DNA of 64,000 bases, taken from positions 26,546,000-26,609,999 of the forward strand of contig OX388314.1 in the NCBI GenBank assembly GCA_947579605.1, read 5' to 3'. The notes beneath the pieces were generated by a model. The model saw nothing but the letters and a program-made list of their open reading frames with translations, was not told the origin of the DNA and ran no database searches. The first letter of the stretch is position 1. Every line of letters begins with the position of its first letter. The position numbers were made by a program, and so were the translations under genes. Positions 23,140 through 33,822 of this stretch are shown one piece after another. The stretch is from Athripsodes cinereus (taxonomy: Eukaryota; Arthropoda; Insecta; Trichoptera; Leptoceridae).

Positions 23140-23255
23140 TTCTTCTTCTAAAAGTGCTCTGTCAGGCCCCTTCGACTTTGGCAAACACTCTGGCATAGGC
23201 TTCTCGGTCCTGCGCTGTCTTGAACAACTCCTCCTCATCTATCAATTCTTGGCCA
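23140..23255 (-). pseudogene. RTE-like LINE fragment, family E, last 30 residues
   Basis: The minus strand reads EELFKTAQDREAYARVFAKV, then EGA and a stop, followed by the GAAGAAGAAG tail shared with other family-E copies. Confidence 0.65.
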
Positions 23256-23262
23256 GGCAGAA

Positions 23263-23420
23263 ATTAACATTTTGCAAATTGTCATGTGTTTGGGTCTTAT
23301 ATGTGTAGGTATGTGTTTTGTGCATTACTCAAAATTATTTGTGTGTCGTCGCGTTAGTTCTCATAATATAAGATTTATATCTTAGCTTGGAACTAACTAT
23401 ATCTGTATAATTTTTTTGTA
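23263..23420 (+). repeat. SINE family T, 3' part
   Basis: GTCGTCGCGTTAGTTCTCAT, then AGATTTATATCTTAGCTTGG, match the body of the full family-T copies at 32.5, 41.8 and 43.3 kb; the tRNA-like head is absent. Confidence 0.65.
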
Positions 23421-23925
23421 GATCTATTTGAATAGAATACCACATTCGATATTACTATTCTTCTTTTGATCGAATTCCCGAACATCACGGAAGTCAAAAT
23501 AAGAATCGTAAAAGTATATACGAGTATATCTATATCGACCTATCGAGTTATTCGCCCTCCTTGATTTCGGCTTCTAGTGTATTCAGTGATTTAGTATGTA
23601 ATTGAATTATCACTAACTTTACTTTATAGCTACTTATGTAGTACGTTCTCTTTGAGTTTTATACACACAATAGGAGAGACGTTCGAAGAAATAAGAGTGA
23701 GTACATTACGTGATCGTGAGGGAAATAAAGAGAAAAAAACGAAATCATAAAAGAGGGAAAAAATCCCACGTTATTTTCACATACATGATATTATCGTGCT
23801 TATGCGTTCAATTCGTCCTCTATTTAACGTATATGCTATTTTATTTATTTATTTATTTATACAATGAACGGCTATAAAAGCCTTTGACATGAAAAAAAAT
23901 ACAATAAAATAACAATATATTTGGG
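23421..23925. other. Intergenic; inverted LINE tail near 23850
   Basis: 23845-23905 has a TTTATTTATTTATTTAT run with AACGGCTATAAAAGCCTTTG; otherwise nothing recognised. Confidence 0.4.
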
Positions 23926-24060
23926 TTAGTTGGAAGAGATCGCGCCTTTGCGATTAACTCGCCCTCTGTATATTGATTGTAGTTAATTTGAATGAATACC
24001 TTTTATGTAATTGTTTGTAATCAATGTACAGTAAAGAATGAATAAATAAATAAATATATA
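23926..24060 (+). repeat. LINE 3'-end repeat, family L
   Basis: GTTAGTTGGAAGAGATCGCG, TTTGCGATTAACTCGCCCTC and a GAATGAATAAATAAATAAAT tail. Confidence 0.7.
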
Positions 24061-24229
24061 GAGAAAACATATAACAAAAAAAAACTCTGTCACACAGCTC
24101 ACAGCCCAGCATACCTCACAGGAACATCATAAATAATAAGATACTACAATGTACCAGATAAATAAAATTACCATATTAGGTATTGCAAAATGAGAAAGTA
24201 ATTCAAATGATTTGAACTATTTTCTCATG

Positions 24230-24390
24230 AGTTCATCGGTAGCCTGGAGGTAGAGTCTCGGCTTCGTGAACAAGGGGTCCGTGGTTCAATACCAGGTGCC
24301 GGCAAACTCCCCTTTCACGACACAAGCATTTAGTAGCTAACTGTGAAAGGTGTATAATGTTGTACTTGGGTTTATTTGGGTTTGAATGTA
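24230..24390 (+). repeat. SINE family G, good copy
   Basis: The A-box region GGTAGCCTGGAGGTAGAGTC, B-box region GTGGTTCAATACC, then CTCCCCTTTCACGACACAAG and a GGGTTT-rich end. Confidence 0.8.
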
Positions 24391-24435
24391 TTAGTGCATT
24401 TTTTATATAATATTTATAGACTGTAATATTGATTT

Positions 24436-24460
24436 GTCATACATATGACATATGTATGAC
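24436..24460. repeat. Perfect 25-bp palindrome
   Basis: GTCATACATATG and its inverse CATATGTATGAC flank a single A. It lies in AT-rich sequence; origin unknown. Confidence 0.75.
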
Positions 24461-25143
24461 ATATTGTATCAAACCTATTGTAAAAGGCAAATTGCCGTTT
24501 ATTTATCAAATAAATAAAAAAAATCCAGATATATCTTTTAAAAAAAAAATTAAGAATAGGAATGTTGACTTAAAATTAAAATATAATAGATTTCGATGGC
24601 CTTCCATTCGGCTGTAGTTTATCAAAAAGAGCGTTGTTCCTCTATCCATAAGTTTTCCGAAGTCACGGGCAAAATAAACCATTTTTATAAAACCTTCATC
24701 TTGAGACATTAGGCTCAAAATAACTTTGGTATTAATCATAATCGACTGGTATTCTACGTAAATTTAAAATAGTGAAAAGAGCCTTAATGTACATAGTTCT
24801 ACCCCACTATTAGAATGAGGAATAGTAATAATATCATTAAGACAATTTCTTTGTTTTTCATATATTTGCACACGTGGTGAAGGAAAATGATGAAGAATTC
24901 GTCAATTTGTCAAGATGTTGACCCCAGAAATTATTGTCTTCAGTTGAATACTTGTTTGTATAATATACGTGCCATAAGCTCCAACACATACAACTGGCAT
25001 ATGCGTATTAGAATACAACATAAATAGTACGTATATGTCAGGTTATTTTTCCACTTGTTTCGAATGAAGGTTGTATTTCATATTATTTTTCTAGAGTTAC
25101 AGGGCTGGAATTGAAAATATTCAACCATCTTCTTGTTCGATCA
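24461..25143. other. Intergenic AT-rich sequence
   Basis: No gene or repeat recognised. Confidence 0.4.
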
Positions 25144-25275
25144 TCATTCTACTGCAGGATAATTGAATGTGAAACAGCAGGATATATTAGTATCTACTAC
25201 TACTACACCATCACAGCACGGTAGGTAGCAGACCAGCTGCATATAATAAACATGAAAGCTGTCCTCTCCGTGCCT
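25144..25275 (-). repeat. Family-A variant 3' end, inverse of 8792-8915
   Basis: GGCACGGAGAGGACAGCTTT on the minus strand is continuous with the GTAGTAGTAGATACTAATAT tail of the 8.8-kb copy. Nearly identical over about 120 bp. Confidence 0.75.
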
Positions 25276-25423
25276 GGCTAATGAAAGTATCTCCATCCCT
25301 AGTAGAAGTTTAGCAAGATTGGCCGAAGAAAGATATAAATGGAAAAGTATAGAGTATTTAGAATATTTACTATTTTTTTTATTGTTTAACCGGATTTGGA
25401 TGCTGATGACATAACCAATCAGA

Positions 25424-25674
25424 TCCCGTGGAGCACCCGGTAAAGAATTGGTCTCCCACTCTTCTGCGTAAGTTTTCGAGTGTCCTGTAAAAGGCAGGTG
25501 TTCGAAAAAATAAGACATTTTACATCTTTAATTCAGCGTTGAGGTTTGCCACCCATCCTGAATGTCTTGATTTTATACTGGCACGAAGAGGACAGTTTGC
25601 ATGTTTCTTACATGCAGCTGGTCTGCTGGTTACCCCACTTGTGGGATATGCCGTGATGGTATAGTATAGTATAG
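25424..25674 (+). repeat. Family-A full-length SINE-like repeat, about 250 bp
   Basis: This is the best complete copy. Head CCCGTGGAGCACCCGG, then TTTTCGAGTGTCCTGTAAAA, GGTTTGCCACCCATCCTGAA, CCCCACTTGTGGGATATGCC and a (TATAG)n tail. No A/B box pair is obvious at the head. The last 45 bp resemble the 3' end of the family-W LINE (CTACCCC..GGGACATGGCGTGAGGGTATAG at 32.0 kb), which suggests mobilisation by that LINE. Confidence 0.75.
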
Positions 25675-26164
25675 TTGTATAATTTAATCCATCTCTGTCT
25701 CAATCTCCTTGTCTCCTCTTTTGCCTTCAACTTGTCTTTCCAAATGGCCCTTGTTCAAATTGAATAAATTCAGACTGGTAGACAATATATTCTTAATGTT
25801 TGGTTGTATAAGAAAACCAACATGTCTTGTTGACATATTAGGGAGTGTTTGGGATGATATAAGAATTAGAGAAAGTTTAGAAAACGCAGAAGTGTTGAGA
25901 ATGCTTTTTATTTTATTATCAACGTTTCGTTTACTTCTAACTTTATCACTATATAACTTACTAACTTTGCCATCACGGCATATCTCATAAATGGGGTAGC
26001 CAGCAGAAAAGTCGCATGTGATTTAACGTTGTCAAAGCTGTTTTCTTTGTGTCAAAAAAAAACAATTAGGACGGAATTAAGATGAAAAATTGTATTGAAA
26101 TCAAAAAACAATAAATGTTTTTTCTACTATATTGTTTTTAGACGTCTTCCATATTATAATTCAT

Positions 26165-26355
26165 TGAAGACTCCCTCCCATACCCGGATATCTCAGAAGT
26201 CGGGGGACTTCTATTTATCCGCTCTTCTAAGCAAAACTTTAGTCCTCACGGGCGGGCTCCATTGGGCAGCCTGAAGGGCTGGCCGGCCAATACCGCCTCG
26301 TGGGAATCTTTTATGCTACATTTACGTCTTCGATGCCCCTCTCAGGAGGATAAAA
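26165..26355 (-). repeat. Dispersed repeat family B
   Basis: The minus strand contains GAGGGGCATCGAAGACGTAA, GGCCGGCCAGCCCTTCAGGC and GATATCCGGGTATGGGAGGG. Confidence 0.7.
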
Positions 26356-26457
26356 TGCAATTATAACCGAATCAAACACAACAAATAAACAAAGCTCAAC
26401 AACAAAAACCCAAAAAAAAAAAAAAAAAAATGACAAGCAAGCACAATAATTATCAAT

Positions 26458-27465
26458 GGTTATAACAATATAGTATCTAATTTGGACCAGAGGCCGAAAT
26501 AAGGTGTCCAGAGATTTGTTATTGGGCTTTCAGAAGGTGAGACTCGAGAGTCGCCGTTACCAGCGCAATGAAAAGACATTTCCCTCCCAACAGGAACATC
26601 CCTCCCATATCTACTCTCCACCAAGGGAGACAGGACGAAACACAACAAATAACGAGTTCGCTCAACAGATCCCGCCGCAAAGGGCAACAATCAATCCTAG
26701 AGCACTCCTACCTCAGTCGGGGGTAAACCCGGCTGACGCAGGAGATCCCACCGAGAAACCCATGTCTCCACAAATTCCAAAAATGCCCTGAGATTCCGTG
26801 GACATTGCAGCACCTCCCCGAACCAAACAGGTCGGGGAGTGTTCTCGCTCATATTACATATCATTCTATCCCTAGCATCCATCATCTCGGGGCACTCCCA
26901 GAGGATATGCTCCGCACTTTGCGCACCCGTCCCACAAACACACCACGGATTCTCCACTAGTCCAAGCTCAAAGAGCTTGCCCTTTAGATCACCGTGGCCT
27001 GTCACTAATTGTACAGCATGGTGGTTGAGAGACAGAAAACGCCGCTTCATTCTCTCGCTAACATCCGGGAGGAACTTGTGGACTAACCTGGCAGTCCTCC
27101 CCGCATCCCATCTCTCTTGCCAAACTTCCATCGTTCTCTCACGTATTTTGCCGATTGCCCTATTCAAACCTCTTATCCCGGGCTCCGCTTGAACGGATAT
27201 TCCGAGATGATTGACCCTACCATCCGCCTTGAGCTTACGTCTGGCTACACTGTCAAGAATTTCTAAGTCCGAAGGAAGCACACCAGCAATGACTGGAAGG
27301 CCATCACTGGCAGCCGTTCGATACGCACCTGTGACGGCAAGCAAAGGAAGTCTCTGTCCCCTCAGAACTGCCGCAGATACAGAGCCAACCGCAAGACGGT
27401 GCGACCAAACCCGGGCAGCATAGGTGACCTGAGCCACATAGGTCGCCCGATATATGATGCGAATT
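26458..27465 (-). mobile_element. R1-clade LINE, 5'-truncated copy with 12-bp target duplication
   Basis: The copy is bounded by ATAATTATCAAT at 26446-26457 and again at 27466-27477. Inside is an open frame on the minus strand with the R1 reverse transcriptase C-terminus, then about 240 bp of 3' UTR. No poly(A) run is visible at the 3' junction. R1 elements normally target 28S rDNA; there is no rDNA here, so this copy inserted elsewhere or belongs to a non-rDNA R1 lineage. Confidence 0.8.
26697..27465 (-). CDS. R1-clade reverse transcriptase C-terminal fragment (ORF2)
   Basis: About 255 residues remain open from the truncation point to a stop at 26697. The start lies in the RT thumb region (VTYAARVWSHRL, RLPLLAVTGAYRTAASDGLP), typical of R1-clade ORF2. 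Near the end is WCVCGTGAQSAEHILWECPE, which has the C-x-C...H-x4-C finger found in R1-clade C-termini. The endonuclease and the RT catalytic YADD segment are missing, so this fragment cannot act alone. The frame is undamaged, which points to fairly recent insertion. There is no true start codon, because the reading frame runs in from the truncation junction. Confidence 0.8.
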
Positions 27466-27487
27466 ATAATTATCAATCATCTTATTA

Positions 27488-28005
27488 TGGGGTGTTCACA
27501 TTTGGCGAATTTAATTTCAAAATATAACGCCAGGCGAAAAAACAAAATTCGCCGTACGCCCATTGATCGTCACACCTGTTCACACAGTCCACCGATATAG
27601 AAACGATCTGTCAGATCGCTTTGATTTTGACATTGTTTTCAAAATGGCGGACGTCGAGATGGAGATCGCGAAGTGTTTATTTTTAGTCGAAAATGTTATA
27701 GTAGAGGTTAAAGGTGCTTTTAATTAAGGTAACAAACGCCACAAACCAACAACAAAGATACTAGCTGTCACGAAGCGGGAAACATTATAAAATTTATAGG
27801 TTAGAAAGTTTTTACGGATGCCGCACACATCTACACATGCGCAAATCGTTCAACCAGAGAAAAAGTTGGAAGGTGGTCAACTCGAGACGATATCGTTTTT
27901 ACTGGTTTATATCGTTTCAGACTAGCTGTCATTTTGTTCACACTGTTCAAATGGCTGGAAATATTTAGGTGCCCTGGCGATATTCGCCAAAGTGAGAACA
28001 CCACA
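27488..28005. mobile_element. PIF/Harbinger-type MITE with TTA target duplication
   Basis: The element starts TGGGGTGTTCACATTTGG and its inverse end reads TGTGGTGTTCTCACTTTGG; both continue GCGAAT. TTA flanks both sides (27485-27487 and 28006-28008). TIR type and 3-bp TWA duplication fit PIF/Harbinger. It abuts the R1 target duplication by less than 10 bp. It cannot encode a transposase. Confidence 0.75.
27644..27727 (+). pseudogene. Short ORF inside the MITE, possible transposase N-terminal remnant
   Basis: ATG at 27644 opens 27 codons beginning MADVEMEIAKCLFLVENVIV, then stops. Position near the 5' TIR and the acidic start would suit a leftover transposase N-terminus, but length is too small for assignment. 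Confidence 0.3.
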
Positions 28006-28008
28006 TTA

Positions 28009-29095
28009 GGATTGGCAATGTCCTTATAAGATGAAAAATGTCTCTCTAAATAGTAAACAATTAAGTAGAAAAAACATTTGCGGTGTTTTCGATTTTATTA
28101 TGGAATTCTACTACCGAAACAGTGAATAAAAAATATTTTTTTCGAGCATCTGTGACCTATTCTATTCCCGGGATCCCACGGTAAAAACGTTTTTTGTTTT
28201 AAATAATATAACTTTCTCCCAATCCCATACAAGAAGAGGAGAGCTTTGGGAAGAAACTTCAAGTGTAAAGTAGTAAATCATAAGCAAAGTTTCTGTACAT
28301 GAATTATAATATCACTCACACCCTTAATTTTCTTTTCCTTCCATTCATTTTTTTTCCTTTCATCTGTCTTCCTCCGCAGTTCCTTCCTCCTCCTTTATAT
28401 AAGAGTTAGAGAAGAGTTTAAGTCCTTCATAAATAGTGAAATAGTTATTTTTTCATAATATTAACAATTTTTCCTGAGGCTTGGTGCTCACTAACAAATT
28501 GACTTTCTTCTGTGAAATGTTATACTCATATTTTTTAATAATCATTAAACTTTTTCTCTGAATAAAGTTATTTGAAGTCTTATAATTTCTTCCAGTCTAC
28601 CAGATCCTTTATGAAAGGACACGTAATTAAATAGAAATTAAATTGAAATAAAATTGAATTAAAACCATCAACCCACTATATTGTTAAATTCTGCGAAATA
28701 CTAAAAAAAATCGTACATTTCTCTACGTAAATTGCTGTAAGCCTTAGCATAAATTATATATGAAAAAAATGTATCCGAGAAATATTTTCATTGTCCCATA
28801 AAAGGACTCAAAACACAATTGCTATTAGTTTCATTGGCGATAAAGTAAGACTTGAAATAAATTAAATTTTTAATAATAAAATGATAAACAATATTTTGGT
28901 GTTTTTAGTCCAAAAGTAATAAAAACTGAAGTACCATAATAAATTGGTTTCACTATCGTGCATTTTTTGAGCAAGTATTTTAATACTTTAAGACAGTGAA
29001 TATTACCTGATCATAAAAATTATGATAAATTAAACATCAAATTATCATATCATGGCAAAAGTAAACAACATTTTAAATCTAAAATTTACATAAAT
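28009..29095. other. Intergenic AT-rich sequence
   Basis: Only a short piece resembling an inverted family-A head (CCCGGGATCCCACGG near 28170) is visible. Confidence 0.4.
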
Positions 29096-29099
29096 TATT

Positions 29100-29325
29100 G
29101 AGTGGGGTAGTCAGCGGGCGTACTGAATGTAGTAGACAGGTAAGTAATCTTCTCTGTGCCAATAAAAGTTAAAGCATCCAGGATGGGTGGCATACATCAC
29201 CGTTGCGTTGAAGATATTAAATATCTTACACGGAATGTTTTACGAATACCTTCTTTTAACAGGACACTCGAAAACTTAAAGAAAAGAGTGGGAGATCTAT
29301 TATTCTTTGTCAGTTACTTACTCTA
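29100..29325 (-). repeat. Diverged family-A copy
   Basis: The minus strand reads AATAGATCTCCCACTCTTTT, TTTTCGAGTGTCCTGTTAAA, GTATGCCACCCATCCTGGAT and a worn tail. Confidence 0.65.
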
Positions 29326-29504
29326 CGGGATAAAAACATGATACTGTAGTAATTCTACTTAACTTTTGATAATACGTTGAAATATTTTTTAATAACTTTT
29401 TCAGTTGATGATTCGAACCTCGTTCATTTCGACTATTAGTCCAACAAGTTTCCTGCACGCAACAACCACCTCATCTCTTCTAAATTCATATTTCTTCTTT
29501 TATC

Positions 29505-29690
29505 AGTGCCGTATCAGGTACCCCCGACGTTGGCGATCACTCTGGAGAATACTTCTCTGTCCCGTGCTGTGCGGACTCTCTCTCTCTCATCTGTGTTATT
29601 CCGGTCCATTGCCGTATATTACGCAGCCATGACATCTGCCTCCTTACCACACCACGACGTCCCTCAATCTTGACGTCTATTATCATTTGC
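29505..29690 (-). pseudogene. RTE-like LINE fragment, family E
   Basis: The minus strand reads KIEGRRGVVRRQMSWLRNIR, then QWTGIT; after a frame shift it resumes as RTARDREVFSRVIANVGGT and a stop. An AGAGAGAGAG stretch marks the shift. It matches the E copies at 9.6 and 61.9 kb. Confidence 0.75.
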
Positions 29691-30315
29691 AGAAGCAATT
29701 AAATGCATTAAGAAAAGTTTTTAGGATAATATTCTTTTCAATTCTTATTGAGGTTTGCGAGTGATTTAGGTATTCGGGATAATACATACCTGTATGTATA
29801 TATTATGTAAATAGGTAGATACATGAAATACGCAATAATAAACATAAAATGTTCGTATAGGTAGGTATGTACATAAGTATGTCAGTGTGTTGGTATGTGT
29901 TAGGGCTGTCACCGCGAAATGAGAAAAGTTTCCACGACGTGTTGTAATTTTTTACCTCGACCAAAGTAACATAATTCGTGGTAAATAAATGATTAACGGT
30001 CGACTAGAGCCCCATTCGCTATACTACTACTACTAGTATAGTACTCTCACTCAGACAACCCTTGCTTACACCCCCTCCAGTGGTCGACAAATTTCGACAC
30101 GCGAATCATGAACGGCTCTTTAAAATCATTTAACTCTGCCAAATCTTACAATATTTAATCTTTAATTTTTATTTTATTTATTTATTGTACAATAAACCTC
30201 ATAACAGCAATTTGGATTGCTGGTATCAGAGGTAAAATCAGTTACAGACATCAAGCAAACTTAACAAAATATTGACATAAGTAATACATTTGACATTTAA
30301 AAATAAATAAAATAT
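29691..30315. other. Intergenic, A/T-rich with LINE-tail-like sequence
   Basis: 30165-30240 carries an ATTTTATTTATTTATTG run next to AACCTCATAACAGC; otherwise no gene is visible. Confidence 0.4.
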
Positions 30316-30319
30316 ATAT

Positions 30320-30635
30320 ATATATATGTGAGATGTAACACGATAGGTATGATTTTAACATGAAGCTAAGCATCACTTGCAGAGTAGAGAGAAAGTATTA
30401 GGTGTCCCGACGCTTACGAATCGGCTCTGGCTGGCTTAAGCGCTTTACACCATGGTAACGTTCACCCATTCCACCTTTTCTCTCTTATGCTTCTCTCATA
30501 TACTCCTTTCAGAGCGGTTGACTGCACTCATCGCTGAAAAGCGACTTCGTCCAGCCAACCGCACCTACTAGGAATCGAACCCGGTACCCCTGTGTTACGA
30601 GTCAAGTACTCTAACCGTTAGGCCACTGAGGTATG
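30320..30635 (-). repeat. SINE family C, fullest copy, tRNA-derived
   Basis: On the minus strand the head is CAGTGGCCTAACGGTTAGAG (A box) and GGTACCGGGTTCGATTCC (B box). It is followed by GACGAAGTCGCTTTTCAGCG, the shared TTAAGCCAGCCAGAGCCGAT body and an AT-rich end. It is a SINE, not a tRNA gene: there is no anticodon arm with a complete cloverleaf, and the body continues for 250 bp. Confidence 0.75.
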
Positions 30636-30803
30636 CGGCTAGATCGAGAGTATGTAGGTATTATTACACTATGACAATCAGCCTATATTTGCATCGACAC
30701 CTATCGAATTTATTTGCAACTTTTTAGCTATTGTTCATCATTGGATCCAACCGAATGACCTTTGAACTCGCTACACTTTAGACTATATGTCATATGTGTG
30801 TTG

Positions 30804-30805
<2 letters not shown>

Positions 30806-30868
<63 letters not shown>

Positions 30869-30937
30869 AATGCTTTGATTTTCGTATTAAACTGGTTATT
30901 TGCACTTACGTATGTGAATTATATGTGAGATGTAACA

Positions 30938-31019
<82 letters not shown>
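30806..31019. repeat. Three (TA)n microsatellite tracts
   Basis: TA runs at about 30806-30865, 30942-30985 and 30992-31019. The spacers repeat GAGATGT, including the small palindrome GAGATGTAACATCTC. Confidence 0.95.
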
Positions 31020-31024
<5 letters not shown>

Positions 31025-31073
31025 TATGAATATAAGCATCCACATGACACAACACTACATCACTTCAAACTTT

Positions 31074-31690
31074 CTAGACACTAACACCGTTTTCTTTCAC
31101 TAGCTTACTAATTTTTTTTTCAAAAATTTTTACATTACTACATTCTTTTACATTGTTAGGTAAACTATTATAGGCTTTAATTGCAGAGTACAGGAAACCA
31201 TCACGAACTCTATTAGTTCTTGGTGAGTCATTTCTAATATGACCTGCACTTCTTGTATTATATCCATGTACACTATTATTGAACTTTAGTCTCAGATTTG
31301 ATTTCAACTTGCCTTCTTTAATTTTATGTATAGCTTTGGATTTTTCCACATTTATCAACTGTTCCAGGGTCATCTCTCCTGTAATTCTATATAAGTCAGC
31401 TGTCTTTGTCAGTTTATTTAGACCATGTATATTTTTGAGTGACATATTCATAATCCTTTGCATTGAATCTCTGACTTGCATACTATATACAGTGTGACCA
31501 GACCACCAATCCATATGTAATGTGAGGCACAATGAAGACATGATACATCATTATGTTTCGTTCTCAAATCAAACATGTCAGCCCTTTTCATAATTCCAGC
31601 TAATGGAGAAATTTTATTTAGAAATTTGAATAACAATCCACTAATTTTTTTGATATCGCGATATTTCTTAGTAATAGACTTGCGAAAAAA
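31074..31690 (-). pseudogene. Jockey/CR1-like LINE, RT C-terminal region
   Basis: A 155-residue minus-strand frame (31074-31541) ends RDGFLYSAIKAYNSLPNNVK, then VKIFEKKISKLVKENGVSV. This is the YNSLP / KxF..K..KxL ending of Jockey- or CR1-clade reverse transcriptases. Upstream homology (ISPLAGIMKRADMFDLRTK) continues in another frame to about 31690, so at least one frameshift is present. Palm and endonuclease are missing. The family-W fragment abuts on the opposite strand. Confidence 0.7.
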
Positions 31691-31717
31691 AAGCAAATAT
31701 TTATTTTCTTAGCGTAA

Positions 31718-32060
31718 AGTAGAGAAAATGAGCGGATGCGAGAAGAGTGTTGTGGATAGAATGCGTGTAAATAAGTTACGATGGTTTGGATATGTTGAGC
31801 GAATGCAAGATGAAAGAATGATGAAGAGGATGTATTTATCTGAAAAAGGAGGTGTGAGGAAGCGCAGACGGCCAAAAACCACATGGTTTGATCACGTGGA
31901 TCAAATCCTAAAGGAGTAAGAGAAATCGGTGAACATGTAAGAGAAACTGGATAAATCTGGAGCAAGCGAAAGAATTTTGTAAGGGTAGATCTATATGGCT
32001 TTCCGTTCTCTCTGCCTACCCCTCCTGGGACATGGCGTGAGGGTATAGATAGACAGATAT
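31718..32060 (+). pseudogene. RTE-like LINE fragment, family W, with intact 3' end
   Basis: The plus strand encodes RVNKLRWFGYVERMQDER, KRMYLSEKGGVRKRRRP and FDHVDQILKE before a stop at 31919. The homology continues in shifted frames to the 3' end CTACCCCTCCTGGGACATGG, then a GGTATAGATAGACAG tail. This tail resembles the family-A SINE tail. The copy is 5'-truncated and disabled. Confidence 0.75.
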
Positions 32061-32182
32061 CTACAGTATGTTATTGGATAGCAATACAATACGATTTAAA
32101 TTGAGTACAGTTTTGGATGGATTTTAAGAAAGACATCTCCAGCATCGTCAAACGATGGCGGGGAAACCACGGAAACCCATAT

Positions 32183-32362
32183 CAGCAGGGTTACTTTTGA
32201 CAAAACTAAACACGATCTTAATCTAGTCTTGATCTTGATCATACGACGCACGAAGGGACTATGGTCAAAAACACCGCGCTACCGCTAACGCGCGATCGGT
32301 TTGCGTGTATTTTTGGCCAATAGTCACTTCGTGCGTGTGATCGTCTTGATCTTGATCATCTA
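32183..32362. mobile_element. MITE family M1, copy b, right end missing
   Basis: Starts CAGCAGGGTTACTTTTGACA; contains ATACGACGCACGAAGGGACT and its inverse AGTCACTTCGTGCGTGTGAT. The right arm stops short of the terminal sequence. Confidence 0.75.
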
Positions 32363-32513
32363 TGGAAAAGAAAATTTCCACATATCAACCGCTGGTTAAA
32401 TTAAAACAATGTTATTTTGTAATTTATTGTAGGTACTGTGCATTTTTGTTTATTTAAAAGCCGGTTTTCAAAAACTTCCATTCTCATCGTCTGGCAAATG
32501 TACCTTTGTAATG

Positions 32514-32750
32514 TCGGCCGGTGTGGCGTGGAGGTAATGCTCTTGCCTTTGAGTCACGAGGTCCCGGGTTCGATTCCCGGTACAAAGTGAAAAATGAACT
32601 TTTTCAAATTGTCCTGGGTCTGGGTGTTACATGTATTATGTGTGTAGTGCATTGTATATGTGTGTATCGTCGCGTTAGTACCCATAATACAAGATTCATC
32701 TTAGTTTGGGACTAGCTCGATCTGTGTGAGTTGTCTTTGTATGTTAATGT
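32514..32750 (+). repeat. SINE family T, tRNA-derived
   Basis: GGCGTGGAGGTAATGCTCTT (A-box region), then CGGGTTCGATTCCCGG (B box). The body follows: ATTGTCCTGGGTCTGGGTGT, CGTCGCGTTAGTACCCATAA and GGGACTAGCTCGATCTGTGT. Two further complete copies lie at 41.8 and 43.3 kb. Confidence 0.85.
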
Positions 32751-33200
32751 AATATAAAAGAAATTTCAATTGTTGTTCTGTTGATTTTTGTCTGTTTTGA
32801 CTAATTAATTTGCCGACTACTGCCTATGTCAGCATATCAATATATATCTCTTTCTCTTTTCTATACACTTACACATACACACACGAGAAATTATGCAGAA
32901 TGGAACCAGATAACCAAAGTCAATAGCATAGAATTATAGACCTTAAAGCTACATGTGTAATAAGAGCTATATTTGCTTAAAAATATTTTTACATCGACTA
33001 CTATCACCGTAATTTAGTGAACTCACATGTGATTATATGTATCTTTCACTTACACGTGACGCACAATGGATAATTCAAATGAAAATTAGACAAAAAAATT
33101 GGATCTGCAGCTAAAATCAACGGAAAATCGCCTGCACCTATTTTAGGGATTCTGCGTTAGTCGAGTACCTGTAACCACAAGAATAAATATTTATGATATA
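32751..33200. other. Intergenic AT-rich sequence
   Basis: No gene or repeat recognised. Confidence 0.4.
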
Positions 33201-33202
33201 AA

Positions 33203-33449
33203 AATGGAGTTTGGACATGTGGAGCGAAAGGATGACAAAGAGATTGTTTATATCTGAAGGAGGGAATGTGAAGAAACGCGGACGTCCAAGAACTATGTGG
33301 TTGGAACATGTAAACCTAATTCTCAAAGATGGTGGTGTGCTGAATAAAGTAAATTGTCGTGTGAAAAGAACTATGTAAAGGTGGGTTGAAATGGCGTTCC
33401 GTTCTCTCTACCTACCCCACTTGTGGCGTGAGAGTATAGATAGATAAAT
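33203..33449 (+). pseudogene. RTE-like LINE fragment, family W
   Basis: The plus strand reads ERMTKRLFISEGGNVKKRGR, then WLEHVNLILKDGGVLNK, and ends GTGGCGTGAGAGTATAGATAG. Frame breaks interrupt it. Confidence 0.7.
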
Positions 33450-33670
33450 AGAAAAAAAACGGTTGTTTTTTGAAGGAGGCCTGTTCAAGCCATCGGCAAC
33501 TTTGTAGTGCGACTAATTTTTGCTAATCTATATACCTAGTAGATAAGTATCTTATTCTGATATTAAACTTTGCGAATAGTCTATCAATCTCTATATAACC
33601 TACCATCTCTGCATAGCCAAATACTGCGTGCGGGAGGGGGACGCGCGGTTTGACGCGCTCATTGGGTGTT

Positions 33671-33822
33671 CTTCTACATATATTTGTCATAAAATTTCTA
33701 TGTGTCTGTATTTATCTGTATATTTTGTTATTGTCTTGATTGTTTGATGTGTAGGTACAATGACAGCGAAAAGGTTTTTAATGTAATGCTGTTCATTGTT
33801 TTCATTTATAAATAAATATCCC
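33671..33822 (+). repeat. Repeat X (LINE 3' end), inverse copy at 60.7 kb
   Basis: TACATATATTTGTCATAAAA, then CTTGATTGTTTGATGTGTAG and AATGACAGCGAAAAGGTTTT, end in an ATAAATAAATA tail. 60713-60857 is nearly its reverse complement, with only a few differences. Confidence 0.75.

Noticed and set aside
26504..27423. Several plus-strand frames opposite the R1 copy
   Set aside because: They are antisense shadows of the R1 coding frame and 3' UTR and resemble no known protein.
30787..30987. Open frame rich in I and Y (about 66 residues)
   Set aside because: It is a translation of (TA)n microsatellites and has no protein character.
32514..32590. tRNA gene candidates at SINE heads (also 24.2, 30.6, 41.8 and 43.3 kb)
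   Set aside because: A- and B-box-like sequences are followed by conserved SINE bodies and no convincing cloverleaf with anticodon is visible.
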